A stretch of 26,669 nt of DNA from an uncultured Thermoguttaceae bacterium (GTDB lineage: Bacteria > Planctomycetota > Planctomycetia > Pirellulales > Thermoguttaceae). A program made the position numbers and the translations under genes. Location: the NCBI GenBank assembly GCA_934725735.1, contig CAKVCP010000018.1, positions 1 to 26,669 on the forward strand, in the 5' to 3' direction. Under the pieces are notes generated by a model. The model saw nothing but the letters and a program-made list of their open reading frames with translations. It ran no database searches and was not told where the DNA came from. Shown piece by piece: positions 6,299-12,952 of this stretch; the first letter of the stretch is position 1; each line of letters starts with the position of its first letter.

Positions 6299-7597
6299 AT
6301 GGATAAAAAACACGTCGTTTTGTCGACGATCGCGGCCTTAATCCTCACAGCGGCGGGGAACGCTCACGCTCAAGGCTTCGGCGATTACGTCGCCCCAGCG
6401 CAAAACGTTCAACCCCAAACGAACGGAGCCGCCCTTACTCAGCAAACGCTAAAAAATTCCGCGCAAGCCCAATCTGGGATCGCTACGAACCGTCAGACGA
6501 CGCGCCAAGCCCTCCCCGCGGCAAACACGACTACGCGAATTAACAACGCCGCTATGCAAACGACCGCTCAGACAGCGCGACAGACTGCGCAAGCTCAAAC
6601 CGTCGGCGCACCCGTCCAAAAGACCCCCGCTACGCCGACTCCGAACCGTGCGCCAGCTCAAACGAATCCCGCTCAGAACGCCCCCGCTCAAAACGTTCCT
6701 GGACAGGGCGCTCCCTCCGGAGGATATGTTGGCGGGGAAATCTCAAGCGCCATCGTTCCCGCTCCGGAAACTTACAAGCCCACCGAGGAAGAACTCAATC
6801 AACTGAACGATTTTCTCGTCAGATGGGAAGAATTCGGAAAGAACGTCAAAAGGGTTTCTTGCGAAGTCCATATGCGCGAATTTGACAGCGTTTTACAGCA
6901 GAATTCTAAACGACCTGTCGCCCACACCTGGGGACAATTCCGCTTTATTTCTCCCAACAAGCTCATGTACCACATTCGCGGTGAGTTTGTCTACTCCGAT
7001 GAGAAGCCCGAAGGAGAATGGAAAGAGGGACAAAACGAATGGATGATCGTTCTTAACAGTAAGGAATTCATCCAGTACGACTATAAAAACAAGAAGGTCG
7101 TCGTTTTCCCCGTCGCCTCCGAAGAACAGGACATGGATCTGACGATGGACAACGGTCAGTTCCCCCTCTTCTTCGTTGCGAAAGCCGATTCTCTCAAAGA
7201 TCGCTTCTACATGCGGATTATCACTCCCGCCAACAAGCAAAAAGACGAAGTCTGGATCGAAGCCTTTCCGCGATACGCCCGCGACGCTCAGCAGTTCCGT
7301 TCGATCACCGTTATTCTTGGTTTGAAAGACTTGCAGCCGACCTACATGCGTCGACTTGGCGTCAACGGAAAGAGTCGCACCGATTTGACCTTCAAAAACG
7401 TCTCCGTCAACAAGGGGTTGTGGAAAATCGAAGGCACGGTGGAACCCGGATGGACGAAGGAGGTGCGTGAAGAAGAATTTTCGATCATGCGCCAGGAAGC
7501 CGCCATGCCTGAGCAAGCGTACGCCGCAGGAACCGCGCCGACTCAGCAGCGTCAAGCGACGACGGCGAACGCCAAGACGCAGTCCGGAAGATACTAA
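6299..7597 (+). CDS. Secreted planctomycete TIGR03009-type domain protein
   Basis: The protein has 432 residues. A signal peptide covers residues 1-24 (ending AHA). Residues about 30-155 are a low-complexity linker rich in Ala, Gln, Asn, Thr and Pro. Residues about 160-400 form a folded domain beginning EEELNQLNDFLVRWEEFGKN and including FRFISPNKLMYHI, WMIVLNSKEFIQYDYKNKKV and VILGLKDLQPTYMRRL. The layout and motifs match the domain defined as TIGR03009, which I recall as restricted to planctomycetes, with a LolA-like beta-sheet character. Function is unknown; a periplasmic or surface location is inferred. The start has AGGAG seven bases upstream. The terminator at 7617-7651 follows closely. 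The recognition rests on memory of the family and is not a search result. Confidence 0.75.
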   Translation: MDKKHVVLSTIAALILTAAGNAHAQGFGDYVAPAQNVQPQTNGAALTQQTLKNSAQAQSGIATNRQTTRQALPAANTTTRINNAAMQTTAQTARQTAQAQTVGAPVQKTPATPTPNRAPAQTNPAQNAPAQNVPGQGAPSGGYVGGEISSAIVPAPETYKPTEEELNQLNDFLVRWEEFGKNVKRVSCEVHMREFDSVLQQNSKRPVAHTWGQFRFISPNKLMYHIRGEFVYSDEKPEGEWKEGQNEWMIVLNSKEFIQYDYKNKKVVVFPVASEEQDMDLTMDNGQFPLFFVAKADSLKDRFYMRIITPANKQKDEVWIEAFPRYARDAQQFRSITVILGLKDLQPTYMRRLGVNGKSRTDLTFKNVSVNKGLWKIEGTVEPGWTKEVREEEFSIMRQEAAMPEQAYAAGTAPTQQRQATTANAKTQSGRY

Positions 7598-7616
7598 AGA
7601 ACCAGAAGAAAAAAGA

Positions 7617-7651
7617 ACGGCTCGACGTCGATTGCGCGTCGGGCCGTTTTT
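7617..7651. terminator. Bidirectional intrinsic terminator between convergent genes
   Basis: An 11-base-pair stem (ACGGCTCGACG at 7617-7627 with CGTCGGGCCGT at 7637-7647, one G-T wobble) is followed by TTTTT on the plus strand. On the minus strand it is followed by TCTTTTTTC, from the A run at 7609-7614. It therefore ends both the TIGR03009 gene and the phenylacetate-CoA ligase gene. Confidence 0.88.
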
Positions 7652-7671
7652 ATTTCTTGGAGAGAAACGCG

Positions 7672-8952
7672 TCAGGACTTTTTGCGAATGACGCGCACTG
7701 CCTTGCCGTCGACTCGCGGCAACGCGCCGACGGGCAGAACTTCTCCCTTCGGCGAAAAACCGAGGCGTTCCTTAAGCTTTTTCTCAACGACAAACCCCGT
7801 GACGCCCGGTTCCGCCTCGACGAGAACGTGCACGTCGCAGACGCCGTTCTCTTCTTCCATGATGATCTGATATTCCGAATGAACTCCTGGAATTTCCAAG
7901 AGCGCCTGCTCCACTTGAGACGGGAAGAAATTCACGCCCTTGACGATGAGCATATCGTCCGTTCGTCCAGAAATGCGGTCAATGCGCAGATGGGTGCGCC
8001 CGCAAGCGCATTTTTCGCGAGAAAGGACGCGCGTCAGGTCGCCCGTCTTAAAGCGGATGACCGGCAACGCCTCGCGCGTTAGCGACGTCACGACGAGTTC
8101 GCCAAGCTGTCCGTCTGGGACGGGAACTTTCGTCACGGGGTCGACCACTTCGAGATAGTATTGGTCTTCCCAAACGTGGATTCCGTCGTGCGCTTGGCAG
8201 TCCATACCGAGGGTGCCGACGCCTCCTGTTTCCGTCATGCCATAGATATTGAAGACGTCCATTCCCAAACGATTGCGGATCTTTTCACACATCGCCGCTG
8301 TCACCGTCTCCGCGCCAAAGATACCGATCTCAAGACACGGAAGTTCGACTCCCATCTTTTCCATCACTTCGATTATGCGCGTGGTATAGGAGATAACCGC
8401 CGTAAAAATACGCGTGTCAAAATCCTTCGCCAGCCGAATTTGGCGTTCGGTGTTCCCGGAACCTGTTGGAATAACGAAAAGTTCCGCCGCTCTCGCGCCG
8501 TGATACATCCCAAAACCGCCGTTAAAAAGGCCGAAGGAGGGCATGATTTGAATCGGGTCGCCGACGCGCGCCCCTGCCATTCGATAACAACGCGCCATGC
8601 AATTCGCCCATTGCTTCAAATCAGACTGCGTGTACGGCATAACGACAGGGGTGCCAGACGTGCCGCTCGACATATGCATCTCGCGAATTTGATTCTTCGG
8701 CACGCAGCACATTCCAAGAGGATATGTTTCCCGAAAATTCGCTTTCGCGATGATCGGAAGACTCGTTATATCTTCCAGTCCGCGAAAATCTTCCGCGACG
8801 ATTCCTGCCTTCTGGTACAGGGTGCGAAAATACGCGTTATTCGCCATTACATAGCGAACCTTCTCTTTAAGCGCTTGGTTTTGACGGCTAATAAGCTCGT
8901 CCTGAGACATTGTTTCCGCAACTTCGTCGAAAAATAACTCGGGGTGTGACAT
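7672..8952 (-). CDS. paaK: Phenylacetate--CoA ligase family AMP-forming enzyme
   Basis: The protein has 426 residues, near the family norm of about 430-440. The N-terminus ends an early helix region with NNAYFRTLYQKAGI. The adenylate P-loop is MHMSSGTSGTPVV (about 93-104), and YGMTETGG forms the second core motif. Near the C-terminus, VIRFKTGDLTRV is followed by CACGRTHLRIDRISGR and the C-terminal AMP-binding lid with VKGVNFFPSQVEQAL. The reaction is aryl-acetate plus ATP and CoA to aryl-acetyl-CoA, AMP and PPi. No aerobic paa pathway genes are nearby, so a role with arylpyruvate/arylacetate metabolism of anaerobes is more likely. Close relatives can act on other acids, so the substrate is not certain. 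A promoter lies at 9027-9054, with a perfect inverted repeat at the predicted transcript start. Confidence 0.9.
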   Translation of the reverse strand: MSHPELFFDEVAETMSQDELISRQNQALKEKVRYVMANNAYFRTLYQKAGIVAEDFRGLEDITSLPIIAKANFRETYPLGMCCVPKNQIREMHMSSGTSGTPVVMPYTQSDLKQWANCMARCYRMAGARVGDPIQIMPSFGLFNGGFGMYHGARAAELFVIPTGSGNTERQIRLAKDFDTRIFTAVISYTTRIIEVMEKMGVELPCLEIGIFGAETVTAAMCEKIRNRLGMDVFNIYGMTETGGVGTLGMDCQAHDGIHVWEDQYYLEVVDPVTKVPVPDGQLGELVVTSLTREALPVIRFKTGDLTRVLSREKCACGRTHLRIDRISGRTDDMLIVKGVNFFPSQVEQALLEIPGVHSEYQIIMEEENGVCDVHVLVEAEPGVTGFVVEKKLKERLGFSPKGEVLPVGALPRVDGKAVRVIRKKS

Positions 8953-8996
8953 GGCGATATCCTATATATGCGATCGTGAATGATAAAAGACAAGCA

Positions 8997-9022
8997 GGAA
9001 GCGTCGCGTTCGAGACGCTTCC
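8997..9022. repeat. Perfect inverted repeat at the paaK transcription start
   Basis: Two 9-base arms, GGAAGCGTC (8997-9005) and GACGCTTCC (9014-9022), flank an 8-base spacer. The element begins five bases after the paaK -10 box. In RNA it would be a strong hairpin at the very 5' end of the transcript; in DNA it could be an operator. There is no T run, so it is not a terminator. Confidence 0.65.
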
Positions 9023-9026
9023 GATA

Positions 9027-9054
9027 ATTCTAAGAGTCTCGTTTTCGGCGTCAA
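9027..9054 (-). promoter_or_regulatory. Sigma70-like promoter of paaK
   Basis: On the minus strand, -35 TTGACG (9049-9054) and -10 TAGAAT (9027-9032) are separated by 16 bases. The transcript would start near 9020, inside a perfect inverted repeat, leaving a leader of about 68 bases before the ATG at 8952. Confidence 0.7.
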
Positions 9055-9144
9055 CTAACGCCATTTCTTCCGCTCGATATTGTCGATTACGAATTATGGA
9101 ACAAAATAAAGACGCATTATCGCCACTAAGCAAATCGTTTAAAA

Positions 9145-9151
9145 GAGAGGA
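9145..9151 (+). promoter_or_regulatory. Ribosome-binding site deciding the hemH start
   Basis: GAGAGGA lies seven bases before the ATG at 9159. The frame stays open upstream to 8910, with another ATG at 9096, but that one lacks a ribosome-binding site and would add residues not seen at the N-terminus of ferrochelatases. The protein therefore starts with MFEALLLASYGGPE. Confidence 0.85.
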
Positions 9152-9158
9152 AAAGAAG

Positions 9159-10262
9159 ATGTTTGAGGCGCTCCTATTGGCGTCCTATGGAGGCCCGGAG
9201 GGAATTGACGATATCGAACCTTTTTTGGATCGCGTCCTTGCGGGCAAACATATTCCACAAGCGCGTCGCGAGGCCGTGACGCAGCGGTATCGATTATTTG
9301 ACGGCAAGAGTCCCTTACCGGGGGAATGCAGGCGCTTTCTCGACGCTATTTCCAACCGCTCCGCACAAGAGGGAATCCCCGTTAAGACATACTGGGGCAA
9401 CTTCTTCGCCCCCCCTTTCTTGCAGGACGCGTTCGAGCAAATCGAGCGCGACAACGTCAAAACCGTCCTCGTCTTCGCAAGTTCCGCGTTCGGCTCCCCG
9501 CAAAGTTGCAGGCGGTATCTCGACGCGACGCGCGACGCGCTCAACACGCGAACCCCGAGTTACGTCGCTTCCGCGTCTATTCGTCGACTTCCCCCGTTCT
9601 TTGAAACGCGCGCCTTTATTGAAAGCGTAGCCAAAACGATTACGGAAAAACTGAGCGCGTCCGAAGGAGGCAAAACGCTCATTCTCTTCACCGCGCACTC
9701 CATCCCGGAAACGGACGCCAAGCTCGCTTCCTATCGTCGTCAACTTCTTCACGCGTCTCTTCAAGCCCTTGCTTGCGCGGGACTAACGCGCGACGCGCTA
9801 ATCGAAGAGCCGAAATTTCCTAGCGAATCCTTAATTTTGACGCCCGACGCCGTCGCGACGCAAATACCGTCGGTGTCGCGCGACGCGTTGAAAAAGCGCG
9901 GACTCGACGCCGCTCTTGCCTTCCAGAGCAGAAGCGGCTCTCCTCATATTCCTTGGATCGGCCCCGACGTTCGAGAATTCTTATCGCAGTACGTTCGTGA
10001 AAATTCGGAGTTATCGCGCGTCCTGATCGTTCCGATCGGTTTTTTCTTTGAAAATATGGAGACGATTTACGATCTCGACGTTGAAGCGCGCGATCTTTGC
10101 AACGCGTTAAAGATTCAATACGATCGCGCCCCCTGTTGCGGCGCCTCGGAAAAGATGGTCGACTTTGCGTGGCAAGCGCTCCGGATGAACGTCGACGAAC
10201 TGCCGACATATCGTTGCGAAGGAGACGCATGTCGTTTCCAATGTCGCCTTTATCCGCGCTAA
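9159..10262 (+). CDS. hemH: Ferrochelatase
   Basis: The protein has 367 residues and no signal peptide. It inserts ferrous iron into protoporphyrin or coproporphyrin in heme synthesis. Family motifs are in order: LLLASYGGPE at 5-14, YWGNFFAPPFLQD at 78-90, LFTAHSIPE with catalytic His180, AFQSRSG at 254-260 followed by PWIGPD, and IGFFFENMETIYDLDVE with the conserved Glu301. The C-terminus carries Cys326-Cys327 and then Cys353-x4-Cys358-x3-Cys362 within the last 15 residues. Some ferrochelatases carry a [2Fe-2S] cluster on a C-terminal cysteine group, but the spacing here is different, so a cluster is only a possibility. The gene stands alone and no other heme gene is in the window. Its promoter was not identified. 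Confidence 0.95.
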   Translation: MFEALLLASYGGPEGIDDIEPFLDRVLAGKHIPQARREAVTQRYRLFDGKSPLPGECRRFLDAISNRSAQEGIPVKTYWGNFFAPPFLQDAFEQIERDNVKTVLVFASSAFGSPQSCRRYLDATRDALNTRTPSYVASASIRRLPPFFETRAFIESVAKTITEKLSASEGGKTLILFTAHSIPETDAKLASYRRQLLHASLQALACAGLTRDALIEEPKFPSESLILTPDAVATQIPSVSRDALKKRGLDAALAFQSRSGSPHIPWIGPDVREFLSQYVRENSELSRVLIVPIGFFFENMETIYDLDVEARDLCNALKIQYDRAPCCGASEKMVDFAWQALRMNVDELPTYRCEGDACRFQCRLYPR

Positions 10263-10268
10263 TCAAAT

Positions 10269-10301
10269 AAAAAACGCGACGCCGCAAAACGTCGCGTTTT
10301 T
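10269..10301. terminator. Bidirectional intrinsic terminator between hemH and the Sel1-repeat gene
   Basis: A perfect 12-base-pair stem (AAAAACGCGACG at 10270-10281 with CGTCGCGTTTTT at 10290-10301, eight-base loop) carries five T residues at its plus-strand end and six on the minus strand. It ends hemH from the left and the Sel1-repeat gene from the right. Confidence 0.9.
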
Positions 10302-10326
10302 CATTCTCTAGGATACGAGAGACGCG

Positions 10327-11337
10327 CTACTCAGCGTCTTTCGCCTTCTCTTGGCGTTCCTTTTCTTTCTGCGCTTTCCACGCCGCGCGTCTTTCCGCGT
10401 TCTCCTTCCTGGCGATAGCGTCGCGCAGGCTGAAATCGACGTGTTCCGTCTTCTTTTCAGGATTTCTGGAAAGAGACGACGCTAAAGGACGCGCTTCGAC
10501 CGAAGCGAGTTCTCGACAACGCTGCGCCGCGCGAGCGTCCCCCGCAAGAGCGGCGCGTTTGTAATACTGCAAAGCGAGATACGCGTTCTCGGGAACGCCT
10601 TCGCCGAATTCATAACATTCGGCAAGAGGTCCGAAAGCCTCCGGAAAACCTTGATCCGCCGCGCTTTTATAGAGGGAAAAAGCGCGCGTAAGATCTCGCT
10701 CGACGCCTAGGCCGTTTCGCAGCAAATACGCGAGGTTGCTCTTTGCGCTGGGAATATCTGCGGCGACGGCCTTCTCAAGAAGACTCGACGCGCCGAGATA
10801 GTCGACCGGATGGCCGACTCCCGTCATATAATTCCACGCAAGATTAACGAGCGCTTCGGTCAGCCCCGCCTCGGCGGCGGCTTGGTACCAGCGATTCGCT
10901 TCCGCAGGGTCTCTCTTAACGCCTACGCCATGCTGATAGCAGTACGCAAGATTGTTTTGCGCCTGAGTCAGTCCTTGATCGGCGGCTTTTCGAAACCAGC
11001 GCGTCGCCGCGCCGACGCTCTTTTTGACCCCGAGACCGTTAAGATACGCCCATCCGAGATTATTCTGCGCGGCGGCTAGCCCCTTTTCTGCAGCCTGACG
11101 ATAGTAACGACACGCGAGCGCGTCGTCGCGTTTGACCCCGACGCCGTCGGCGTAACAGAGCCCTACGTGATTAAGCGCGACGAGATCTCCCAGCGACGCG
11201 GCGCGTTCAAAGAGCTTGAACGCTTTCGCGTCGTCGCGCGCCACGCCGTCGCCCTGACGATAACGCCACGCGAGTTCGCAGATAGCCTCGGGATCGTTGC
11301 CCTCGGCTCGGTTTTCGAGAATCTCAAGTTCCGTCAT
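10327..11337 (-). CDS. Sel1-like repeat (SLR/TPR-like) protein
   Basis: The protein has 336 residues and no signal peptide. About seven Sel1 repeats of 36 residues run from residue 15 to about 275, each with the pattern A-x-x-x-L-G/A-x-x-Y-x-x-G-x-G-V-x-x-D. Good examples are LGWAYLNGLGVKKSVGAATR and LAYCYQHGVGVKRDPAEANR. The last ~55 residues are highly charged (KENAERRAAWKAQKEKERQE) and probably form a coiled coil or a flexible tail. Such proteins are scaffolds for protein-protein contacts; the partner is unknown. The ATG at 11337 is preceded by GAGGA. It follows glyA after 55 bases on the same strand and may share its transcript. A bidirectional terminator follows. Confidence 0.9.
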   Translation of the reverse strand: MTELEILENRAEGNDPEAICELAWRYRQGDGVARDDAKAFKLFERAASLGDLVALNHVGLCYADGVGVKRDDALACRYYRQAAEKGLAAAQNNLGWAYLNGLGVKKSVGAATRWFRKAADQGLTQAQNNLAYCYQHGVGVKRDPAEANRWYQAAAEAGLTEALVNLAWNYMTGVGHPVDYLGASSLLEKAVAADIPSAKSNLAYLLRNGLGVERDLTRAFSLYKSAADQGFPEAFGPLAECYEFGEGVPENAYLALQYYKRAALAGDARAAQRCRELASVEARPLASSLSRNPEKKTEHVDFSLRDAIARKENAERRAAWKAQKEKERQEKAKDAE

Positions 11338-11392
11338 TTCATCCTCTGCTGTTCGTCAAAAGTCAAGGCTCCGTCGTAGTAAACGCGATTGC

Positions 11393-12697
11393 TCAAGCGT
11401 TCGTGCCGGGGAAAGAGAAACCGGAGCAGAACTCCGCGATTTCAGCGCGAATCTGAGGCGCGACGGAGTCGATATCGTTGATGTGCGCACAGACGCGATC
11501 GATCCATTCGGCGACTTTCTTCATGTCCTTTTCCTTCATGCCGACGCTGGTAAGCGCGGAAGTTCCGAGGCGAACGCCGCTCGTCTTGAACGGGGAGCGC
11601 GTGTCGCCGGGAACCATATTGAAGTTCGCGATGATACCGCACTTCGCAAGCGCCTTCGCGGCGTCCTTGCCCGTGAATTCTTCCTTGCGGAAGTCGAGAA
11701 GGAGAAGGTGGGTTTCCGTCCCGCCGCCCGCGATCGGACGACCAAGAGCTTCGAGTTCGGCGCAAAGAGCCTGCGCGTTCTTAACGATTTGCGCGCCATA
11801 TTCCTTATATTCAGGAGTCTGCGCATACTTGAAGACGCAAGCCATCGCCGCGACCGCGTGCATGTGAGGACCGCCTTGAAGACCGGGGAATACCGCGCGA
11901 TCAAGGAGCTGCGCGAGATTCCACTTGCTCTCGGGATGATACTGTTCATGATAACGGTCTTCGATCTTGGACATCAAGAAACCGGCGCGAGGACCGCGAA
12001 GCATCTTGTGCGCCGTGCTCGTCACGACGTCGCAATACGGAACCGGATCCGGGTGAACGCCCGCGATGATAAGCGCGTTGATGTGCGCGATATCGGCGAC
12101 GAGGTACGCGCCGACTTCCTGCGCAATGTCGGCGAACGCCGCGTAATCAAGCTTGAAGGGATACGCGCTCATACCGGCCCAAATGAGCTTCGGACGCTCG
12201 CGCTTCGCGATTTCACGAACTTCGTCCATGTCGAGACGCCCCGTCTCTTGATTCGGACGATACGGAATCTGCTGGAAATCTTGGCCGGAGAAGCTGACCT
12301 TCCAACCATGCGTAAGGTGACCGCCGTCGGAAACAGGAACGCCCATGATTTTGTCGCCGTACTTCAAGAGCGCGCGATAAACGGCGCTATTCGCGGGGGA
12401 ACCGGAATAAGGCTGAACGTTCATGTGTTCGCAGCCGAAGAGCTCCTTACCGCGAGAAATCGCAAGATTCTCGATCTCGTCGACATACTCGTTTCCTTCG
12501 TAATAACGCGCGGCAGGATAACCCTCCGCATACTTGTTCGTAAGAGTCGAACCACACGCCTCGAGGACGTTCTCTATCGCGTAACTTTCCGACGCGATCA
12601 TCTTGAGAGTCGAAGCTTCAAACTTCGCCTGCTTCTGGATCAAATCGTAAATTTCTGGATCGGTGGCCTTAAGATGCGGATAACGTTCTACCGTCAT
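11393..12697 (-). CDS. glyA: Serine hydroxymethyltransferase
   Basis: The protein has 434 residues, a normal length. It is a PLP enzyme that interconverts serine and glycine with tetrahydrofolate and supplies one-carbon units. Recognisable parts are KMIASESYAIENVLEACGS, LTNKYAEGYPAARYYEGNEY, NVQPYSGSPANSAVYRALL, GGHLTHGWKVSFSG and the PLP-lysine loop TSTAHKMLRGPRAGF with Lys231. Common bacterial enzymes have THKTLRGPRGG and ADMAHIAGLVAAG; here the latter is ADIAHINALIIAG, so this is a divergent branch. The core residues remain, and I expect an active enzyme. The ATG at 12697 follows AAGGAAG. A TACAAT -10 box lies at 12731-12736, but its -35 is poor. Confidence 0.95.
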   Translation of the reverse strand: MTVERYPHLKATDPEIYDLIQKQAKFEASTLKMIASESYAIENVLEACGSTLTNKYAEGYPAARYYEGNEYVDEIENLAISRGKELFGCEHMNVQPYSGSPANSAVYRALLKYGDKIMGVPVSDGGHLTHGWKVSFSGQDFQQIPYRPNQETGRLDMDEVREIAKRERPKLIWAGMSAYPFKLDYAAFADIAQEVGAYLVADIAHINALIIAGVHPDPVPYCDVVTSTAHKMLRGPRAGFLMSKIEDRYHEQYHPESKWNLAQLLDRAVFPGLQGGPHMHAVAAMACVFKYAQTPEYKEYGAQIVKNAQALCAELEALGRPIAGGGTETHLLLLDFRKEEFTGKDAAKALAKCGIIANFNMVPGDTRSPFKTSGVRLGTSALTSVGMKEKDMKKVAEWIDRVCAHINDIDSVAPQIRAEIAEFCSGFSFPGTNA

Positions 12698-12861
12698 AGT
12701 TTCTTCCTTAATCGCGTAAAAACGCTCTGAATTGTATCGCTAATCGCTCCCGCGGATCGACGACGCGCAAACGTTCTACGCGCGTATCGTCCTCAAGATA
12801 CTTTCTTCAATTATGAACCCCTCCCTGATAAAAACAAGTGGGACTTCGCTCCCTCTGCAAA

Positions 12862-12890
12862 TTGAAAACGACACGCGTCTTGAGTACAAT
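12862..12890 (+). promoter_or_regulatory. Sigma70-like promoter of the first GH123-type gene
   Basis: A -35 box TTGAAA (12862-12867) and a -10 box TACAAT (12885-12890) are separated by exactly 17 bases. The leader is about 55 bases to the ATG at 12953. Confidence 0.7.
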
Positions 12891-12942
12891 TGCTTATAAA
12901 CTCGGCTCGACTTTTTTTCAAAACCAGAGAACCCGATATGAT

Positions 12943-12947
12943 AGGAG
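12943..12947 (+). promoter_or_regulatory. Ribosome-binding site deciding the first GH123-type start
   Basis: AGGAG lies five bases before the ATG at 12953. The frame is open further upstream (an ATG at 12938 and a TTG at 12890), but only the 12953 start fits this site and puts the signal peptide at the N-terminus. Confidence 0.85.
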
Positions 12948-12952
12948 CTTTC

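Noticed and set aside
8161..8937. 258-codon plus-strand frame opposite paaK
   Set aside because: Antisense to a well-matched phenylacetate-CoA ligase; the His/Arg-rich composition has no family resemblance.
11297..12730. 477-codon plus-strand frame opposite glyA
   Set aside because: It lies antisense to a clear serine hydroxymethyltransferase, has no family motifs and an Arg/Asp-rich composition, as expected from the GAC/GTC codon bias on the other strand.
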